Part shown: positions 7,101 through 9,915 of the stretch, piece by piece | How the letters are laid out: each line of letters begins with the position of its first letter | How positions within the stretch are numbered: position 1 is the stretch's first letter | Assembly (NCBI GenBank): GCA_964528565.1 | Contig: CAZGSP010000015.1 | Coordinates: 1-9,915, forward strand | Length of the DNA: 9,915 nt | Source of the DNA: UBA10133 sp964528565 | GTDB lineage: Bacteria > Patescibacteriota > Microgenomatia > UBA1400 > MFAQ01 | Direction of reading: 5' to 3' | The notes under the pieces: model-generated | The model's input: the letters and a program-made list of their open reading frames with translations, nothing else | Databases searched by the model: none | What the model was told of the DNA's origin: nothing | Translations under genes and position numbers: made by a program

Positions 7101-9914
7101 CTTGGTATTTACACGACCAAGCATTCCTACGATTGCCTTACCCGAATTGTCATTGGAATCATTACCTACAAAAGCAGCAGTATCGGTAACTACACCTAAA
7201 AGAAGGTCACCAACAACTGCTTTCGTATTCCCGGTGGATTTTGATGAAATTATATCTCCGTCGGCAACACTCTCAGCAACTTCCGTCCATTCGGCTAAAT
7301 CGGCATTTCCGGAGACAAACTGTACGCCGGAATTTTGCATCTTAATATTTCCTACCCCAGTACCAGCACCGCCTTCAGAAGTAACTCCACCAAGAAACTG
7401 GATAAACCTTGTCCCTGTCGCACTTCCAACTGCTGTTCCCGTAGTAAACCTCATTACGGAGTTTGTAGAAACATCGGTGGTATTGAAGTTCGAGATTGAA
7501 GCAATTGGAGTAGTAGATGAATTTCCAACAATCGATAGACCATAACTAGGCGCTGCAGTCCCCATCCCAATACGGTTATTCAAAGCGTCGATTGAAAAAG
7601 TATTTGAATCAAAGTTTAGTGAATTGACGGCACCATTTAGTCCCACAGTCGTAGAATTGGGAAGCGTCCATGATCCAGAATTTATGGTTAAACCATCGCC
7701 GGATGCATCTCCAATTGTTGTACTACCATTGGATTTAAAAGTTCCCGATATGGTTGCATCTCTACTTATCAATCCTCGAAACCCACCAATTTTAGTTACA
7801 ACCCCTCCAAAAGAATCAATAATATCGCTATTGCCCGCTATCGTAAACGCCGTCGATGACGCAGGGATCAGAGGATCGGGGTTATACCAACCCGGATTTA
7901 CTTGTACTGTAATAGTTCCCGGTGTTCCTGATGAAAAAACTTGTGTTGCCCGCCCAATGATTGGACCTTCCTTGGTTGCTTTCATTCCTACACCGGCAGT
8001 CGAACTAACTGTAATTGGGTCTCCTACTGCGATGCTCCCATTGCTGTTGTTTACTTTTGTAGTTACAAGACCTAAATACCCTACTATGGCTTGACCCGGT
8101 CCAGGATCTCCAGATGCTGAATTTCCCAAAAATGCCGGATTGTCTGACACTACTCCTACCAAAAGATTTCCTGTTGTAGCTTTCAGATTTCCCGAACTAT
8201 CTACACCGATAATATCTCCAACTGTTGGAGATCCCGCCACATCTAATACTTCAGCTAAATCCGCGGACCCAGACACGTAAGTAACGCCGGCATTGTTTAG
8301 TCTTATAGCTCCTACACCAGTCCCCGCCCCAGCTTCTGTGGTAACTCCAGCATAGAACTGCATAAATCTTGTTAGATTAGTTCCGGTAGGAGTTCCAATA
8401 TTTATCCTAATTACGGATTTTGTCGCGGAACTACTGGTATCAAAGTTAGAGATAGATGCAATATTTCCACTCGCTTGGGTACCCACCACAGACAAACCGT
8501 AACTTGGAGCATTTGTTCCAATTCCTAGCCGGTTATTCAATGCATCAATTGATAATGTATTGGAGTCAAAATTCAGCGCATTGGCTACATTTGCCAATGT
8601 AAAGGTCGACGCGGCTCCTGCCGACATATTTAGCGCTCCTGCAGAAGTTAAGGTAAGAGTTCCGGAAGTAACAGTAGATAATGTCAATCCATTTGATGTC
8701 GTAGAGATAGTTGATGAACCTAAACCTGTAATTGATAAAGCTCCGGATGTGGATGTCATATTTAAGGCTCCCGCAGAAAGAGTCAATCCATTTGTAGCGG
8801 TAGATAAACCATTTGAAGTAATAGTTCCACCACCGGTCGTTGAGATATTCCCTGATGTTGTTACAGCGTCACCAGCATTGCTTGGAGATAATGTGGTACC
8901 GGTTCTACTCCAGTATCCAAGTACTCCCGATGTTGGTGGAGTAGATGTCAGCGCGCTTGAACCATTGGTATATACTCCCGATGAAGCTGTTAGTCCGGAA
9001 AGTGTTAATCCTGTAAATGTTGGGGAAGCCGCTGAAGAAATTCCTTGAATAGTATCTACTGTTCCCAAAGTCACGGTAAAGTTCGTTGAATTATACGAGG
9101 CAACACCTTTCACTGCCGTAGTGGCATCGATTCCTGCGATAGTGAGTGTCCCTCCCAAAGAAACAGGGGAACCGGATACCGAAATCCCCGTTCCCGCAGT
9201 CGGAGTGACTGTTATGGATGAATTGGCCAGTTGTGTGTTGAGAATTCCGGCAGTCGCCGAAAGGTTTGACGTGGTTAATCCAGAAATGGCCGTATTGGTG
9301 ACGGCTGTTACTCTCCCCTGTGCATCCGTGGTAAACACGGGAATATTTAAAGCCGAACCATATGTATTAGCCGCCCCGGTATTCTTTAAGGTAATTACTC
9401 CTGTACTTGCAACGGTAGCGTCACCGGACAACCCTTGAGTAACCCATTGTGTGCCGCTTCCAATTAATAAGTTGCCTGCTGTTGCTGTTGTAAGTCCCAG
9501 AGTTACGCCATTAATCTTGTCTACCGATGTTGCTCCCTGTGTTCCGGAAACATCACCGGATAATGAACCGGAAAAGTTGGTGGCGGTTCCGGAGGAAGTA
9601 ATATAACCTGAGTTATTTGTCCATTGGGAAATGTTCGCCGTCGTAAAGTAAGTCGGATCAAGACTCGGCAGAGTTCCTGTAACTGTAATTGTATCGGTCC
9701 CATTGGTAGTAATGGAGTTTATTCCTCCACCGGCAATATTTAAGGCTCCTGTCAGCAAATTTAATGAGGAAACTCCTGCAGTGCCTGTAGTTCCATCCGC
9801 TCCTGCCGGGCCGGTGGCTCCATCTGCTCCCGCCGGTCCCAGCGCTCCGGCAATTCCCTGATCTCCTTTGTCTCCCTTATCGCCCTTGGCTCCTGTCGGT
9901 CCGGCCGGGCCAAC
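4155..9914 (-). CDS. Giant collagen-like / phage-tail-fibre-like surface protein (N-terminus outside window)
   Basis: One unbroken frame of 1919 residues runs from the right edge to TGA at 4155-4157. A TTG at 9758 is not the start, because Gly-X-Y repeats continue upstream in frame. From N to C: collagen-like triplets (9774-9914); fibre repeats with 'LSGDVSGTQGAT', 'INGVTLG', 'NLLIGSGTQWV' and 'TTDAQGRVTAVTNTAISG' (about 9270-9600); short Gly/Ser/Thr/Leu repeats such as 'NGLTLS' and 'GALNM' (8590-8830); two tandem ~280-residue units (6786-8580); a segment with all six Cys; a third ADLAE module (5170-5565); a helical and beta C-terminal part with 'RPTFNKDTAGFAI' and 'FSWMALAV'; and a Thr/Pro tail. 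Similar wording is known from phage tail fibres and CPR surface proteins, which are mostly trimeric. I infer a long exported fibre or adhesin. No sorting motif or membrane span is seen at the C-terminus; a signal peptide would lie outside the window. Confidence 0.85.
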   Translation of the reverse strand, partial: VGPAGPTGAKGDKGDKGDQGIAGALGPAGADGATGPAGADGTTGTAGVSSLNLLTGALNIAGGGINSITTNGTDTITVTGTLPSLDPTYFTTANISQWTNNSGYITSSGTATNFSGSLSGDVSGTQGATSVDKINGVTLGLTTATAGNLLIGSGTQWVTQGLSGDATVASTGVITLKNTGAANTYGSALNIPVFTTDAQGRVTAVTNTAISGLTTSNLSATAGILNTQLANSSITVTPTAGTGISVSGSPVSLGGTLTIAGIDATTAVKGVASYNSTNFTVTLGTVDTIQGISSAASPTFTGLTLSGLTASSGVYTNGSSALTSTPPTSGVLGYWSRTGTTLSPSNAGDAVTTSGNISTTGGGTITSNGLSTATNGLTLSAGALNMTSTSGALSITGLGSSTISTTSNGLTLSTVTSGTLTLTSAGALNMSAGAASTFTLANVANALNFDSNTLSIDALNNRLGIGTNAPSYGLSVVGTQASGNIASISNFDTSSSATKSVIRINIGTPTGTNLTRFMQFYAGVTTEAGAGTGVGAIRLNNAGVTYVSGSADLAEVLDVAGSPTVGDIIGVDSSGNLKATTGNLLVGVVSDNPAFLGNSASGDPGPGQAIVGYLGLVTTKVNNSNGSIAVGDPITVSSTAGVGMKATKEGPIIGRATQVFSSGTPGTITVQVNPGWYNPDPLIPASSTAFTIAGNSDIIDSFGGVVTKIGGFRGLISRDATISGTFKSNGSTTIGDASGDGLTINSGSWTLPNSTTVGLNGAVNSLNFDSNTFSIDALNNRIGMGTAAPSYGLSIVGNSSTTPIASISNFNTTDVSTNSVMRFTTGTAVGSATGTRFIQFLGGVTSEGGAGTGVGNIKMQNSGVQFVSGNADLAEWTEVAESVADGDIISSKSTGNTKAVVGDLLLGVVTDTAAFVGNDSNDNSGKAIVGMLGRVNTKVDTTNGNIAIGDPIAPSSVAGVGMKQTKAGPTIGKALATKTTSGVERIAVQVIPGWYDPDALLTTPAVFTVTGSGDILDQYDDVVTRIGGFEGLFVRDASISGTFSLHTENFTDLTGDGLNNLSGALGINLNLGSGLEVSGSGLSLLRTCSDTQVLKWDAGSSAWVCSSSTAASAALDSLTPATGAHSISNGNNAQTWNWSLSSTNNGMNFSENIASTGTGYIVSVGTLATSTAKPFRIIAQGSTIFDTTNTGGITIGNTTVNTPITIQSGTGAINIGVSTAKTITLGNTTGATAVNINSGTGNVNFTVGPTSSSGRVQIGNSASATPDLLVLDNGTADPTGVLGGMYYNTSTGTYRCYSDSAWRNCGNNQTRSFVDTTSDAVVDANTTSYWDIATENNSSFPNITLSSTSKSVYGIVTMETTSSGNGDVEITARAEANIGSVAACNSGTAVGGSPGTFSSNTGGQKTSTSSFIYSPGSTSAIFFNICSDVATVNTTGNVTRLRVTLFEVDNSNADLAEVYPTNDNTLVAGEVVSLDTEMRYGVKRSLGAYDSNVLGIISTEPALMIGGKGDEGVTGVAVALSGRVPVRVSNENGEIKAGDLLTSSSIPGVAMKATKAGTVIGTAMNGFIGDTVGTVLAFVKSGQSNGGKLAEVMSGVDVSNGGNVLASLIENKNQISTASANVSEILSDRIVAGVEIITPKVITQDILATGMFVMQDKDGNENVRISSDGNAIFMGTIKADKIEANEIKGFKLLTDSISTLSDKVAGLATSSATPTASQSGGQAENKTLSMADIVNNLFRNVAEFFDKVIFHSDVFFAGRPTFNKDTAGFAIIKSGANEVEVKFEREYTNEPVVNISLNIAGDINIADIGSYAIANVNTKGFKIRLSQVTGMDLRFSWMALAVKDARSSQSQGTVDLQGSSSQGTPEVTPESTPTVTPTVEVTPTPTSTMEITPTPTVSVTPTPEVTPIITPEASTSAQL
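4158..4330 (-). repeat. Thr/Pro-rich C-terminal tail and its low-complexity DNA
   Basis: The last ~57 residues are mostly Thr, Pro, Val and Glu in irregular 'TPTPTVxVTPTPEVTP' repeats and end 'ASTSAQL'. The DNA shows matching imperfect repeats of ACC/GTC/GTT-type triplets. Such tails usually span the cell wall or carry sugars. No LPXTG motif, membrane span or basic end follows, so the anchor is not here. Confidence 0.75.
4375..4985 (-). other. Conserved C-terminal part of the giant protein
   Basis: From N to C: 'ATGMFVMQDKDGNENVRISS' (a strand pattern common in fibre proteins), a helical stretch 'IKADKIEANEIKGF..LTDSISTLSDKVAGL' (4800-4895), a Ser/Thr/Gln linker, and a domain (about 4375-4715) with 'VNNLFRNVAEFFDKVIF', 'GRPTFNKDTAGFAII', 'VEVKFEREY' and 'LRFSWMALAVKDA'. 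Such ends recur in CPR giant proteins as I remember them. Codons are more GC-rich than in the preceding part of the gene. Confidence 0.5.
5170..5565 (-). other. ADLAE module 3, divergent (Peptidase_G2-like?)
   Basis: About 130 residues: 'NADLAEVYPTND', 'GEVVSLD', 'VLGIISTEPALMIGG', 'VALSGRVPVRV', 'NGEIKAGDLLTSSSIPGVAM', 'KATKAGTVIGTAM'. It follows the Cys-containing segment and lacks the 'PGWY' end and the 'IGGF' block of modules 1 and 2. The 'VALSGRVPVRV..GD.L..SS.PG.AM' wording is the common form in bacterial surface proteins, so this is probably the ancestral type. Confidence 0.45.
5637..6653 (-). other. Segment holding all six cysteines of the visible fibre
   Basis: Cys codons lie at 6651-6653 and 6600-6602 (16 residues between), 6027-6029 and 6000-6002 (8 between; 'CYSDSAWRNC'), and 5763-5765 and 5637-5639 (41 between). 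I see no other Cys in the 1919 residues. The first two pairs each end in a 'SAWxxC'/'SAWVC'-type turn. The even number and spacing fit three disulfides or metal sites; the pairing is inferred. Confidence 0.5.
6786..7622 (-). repeat. Tandem fibre unit, copy 2
   Basis: About 279 residues in the same order as copy 1: 'LNFDSNTFSIDALNNRIGMG', 'APSYGLSIVG', 'ASISNF', ADLAE module (6919-7304), 'PGWYDPDAL', and 'VTRIGGFEGL..RDASISGTF'. The protein match to copy 1 is clear, but the DNA has diverged, so this is an old duplication or recruitment from a related fibre rather than a recent copy. Confidence 0.8.
6919..7304 (-). other. ADLAE module 2 (Peptidase_G2-like?)
   Basis: About 129 residues with the same steps as module 1: 'ADLAEWTEV', 'GDIISS', 'LLLGVVTDTAAFVGN', 'AIVGMLGRV', 'NGNIAIGDPIAPSSVAGVGM', 'KQTKAGPTIG' and 'IPGWYDPDAL'. 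The Ser-Ser and Met-Lys positions are kept. Module 2 has 'TDTAAF' where module 1 has 'SDNPAF'. Confidence 0.4.
7736..8580 (-). repeat. Tandem fibre unit, copy 1
   Basis: About 280 residues. It opens with 'LNFDSNTLSIDALNNRLGIG', continues with 'APSYGLSVVG' and 'ASISNF', then the ADLAE module (7870-8264), and closes with 'VTKIGGFRGL..RDATISGTF'. About half of the residues match copy 2 by eye. The opening resembles the 'RVGIGT..P...LDV.G' element common in phage tail fibres. A spacer of about 113 bases separates it from copy 2. Confidence 0.8.
7870..8264 (-). other. ADLAE module 1 (Peptidase_G2-like?)
   Basis: About 131 residues: 'ADLAEVLDV', 'GDIIGVD', 'LLVGVVSDNPAFLGN', 'AIVGYLGLV', 'NGSIAVGDPITVSSTAGVGM', 'KATKEGPIIG', and the closing 'NPGWYNPDPL'. 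The opening and the 'GVVSDNPAF.GN' step resemble the Peptidase_G2 family, a self-cleaving chaperone domain of phage appendage proteins. The family assignment is from memory of motif style and is not secure. Confidence 0.4.
9774..9914 (-). other. Collagen-like Gly-X-Y region of the giant protein
   Basis: Fifteen consecutive Gly-X-Y triplets are visible and the run continues off the edge. They include GPA (three times), GPT, GAK, GDK (twice), GDQ, GIA, GAL, GAD, GAT, GTT and GTA. Proline is common at X, and the Lys/Asp pairs are typical of bacterial collagens, which trimerise without hydroxyproline. The run ends at 'GTAGVSSLNLL', where the fibre repeats begin. Confidence 0.85.
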
Positions 9915-9915
9915 A

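Noticed and set aside
6982..9438. Long + strand open frames (60-187 codons) opposite the fibre gene
   Set aside because: These are shadows of a long repetitive gene with few stop-forming codons on the other strand. They are rich in Val, Pro and Ala with no domain logic.
9756..9758. TTG as start of the giant gene
   Set aside because: The frame continues upstream with perfect Gly-X-Y triplets to the edge, so the TTG encodes an internal Leu.
4155..9914. Integrated prophage tail module
   Set aside because: The fibre has phage-like motifs, but no capsid, terminase, portal, integrase or tail-tube gene lies nearby, and the partner is an envelope LytR_C protein. A cellular surface fibre fits better.

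Overview
The window looks like a piece of a Patescibacteria (CPR) chromosome, probably of the Microgenomates type. That is an inference. It rests on a collagen-like and phage-fibre-like giant surface protein beside a small LytR_C protein, on a C-terminally membrane-anchored protein with an 'ADVWNYSDRSL' element, and on weak or absent Shine-Dalgarno sequences. TAG, TAA and TGA all end genes here and no TGA falls inside a gene, so there is no sign of the recoded TGA seen in Gracilibacteria/Absconditabacteria.

Layout. (1) Positions 3-2057, + strand: the C-terminal 684 residues of a surface or envelope protein that continues off the left edge. It has helical domains, a beta domain, two membrane spans and a terminal SH3-like domain. 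(2) 2058-2998: about 940 bases with no convincing gene. The first part is moderately GC-rich, pyrimidine-rich and can form several hairpins. The second part is very AT-rich and holds promoter-like and operator-like elements. Five copies of the heptamer TATAGGA, four in one orientation, lie across both parts. (3) 2999-3397, + strand: a very small PrsW-like intramembrane protease candidate. (4) 3410-4111, - strand: a one-span membrane protein ending in a LytR_C domain. (5) 4155-9914, - strand: one open frame of 1919 visible residues that continues off the right edge. It runs from a collagen-like Gly-X-Y stretch through tail-fibre-like beta repeats, two tandem ~280-residue units, a Cys-containing segment, a third copy of the ADLAE module, a conserved C-terminal domain and a Thr/Pro-rich tail.

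How the parts may work together. The giant fibre and the LytR_C protein lie on the same strand 43 bases apart and may be co-transcribed. LytR_C domains are known as C-terminal parts of LCP cell-envelope proteins, so this protein could help place the fibre at the envelope (inference). The small protease and the left-hand gene point towards this pair; the protease and LytR_C genes converge with a 12-base gap. Taken together the window is a cell-surface locus, plausibly involved in contact with a host or other cells. The most interesting element is the fibre, which carries three divergent copies of a module resembling phage-type self-cleaving chaperone domains.
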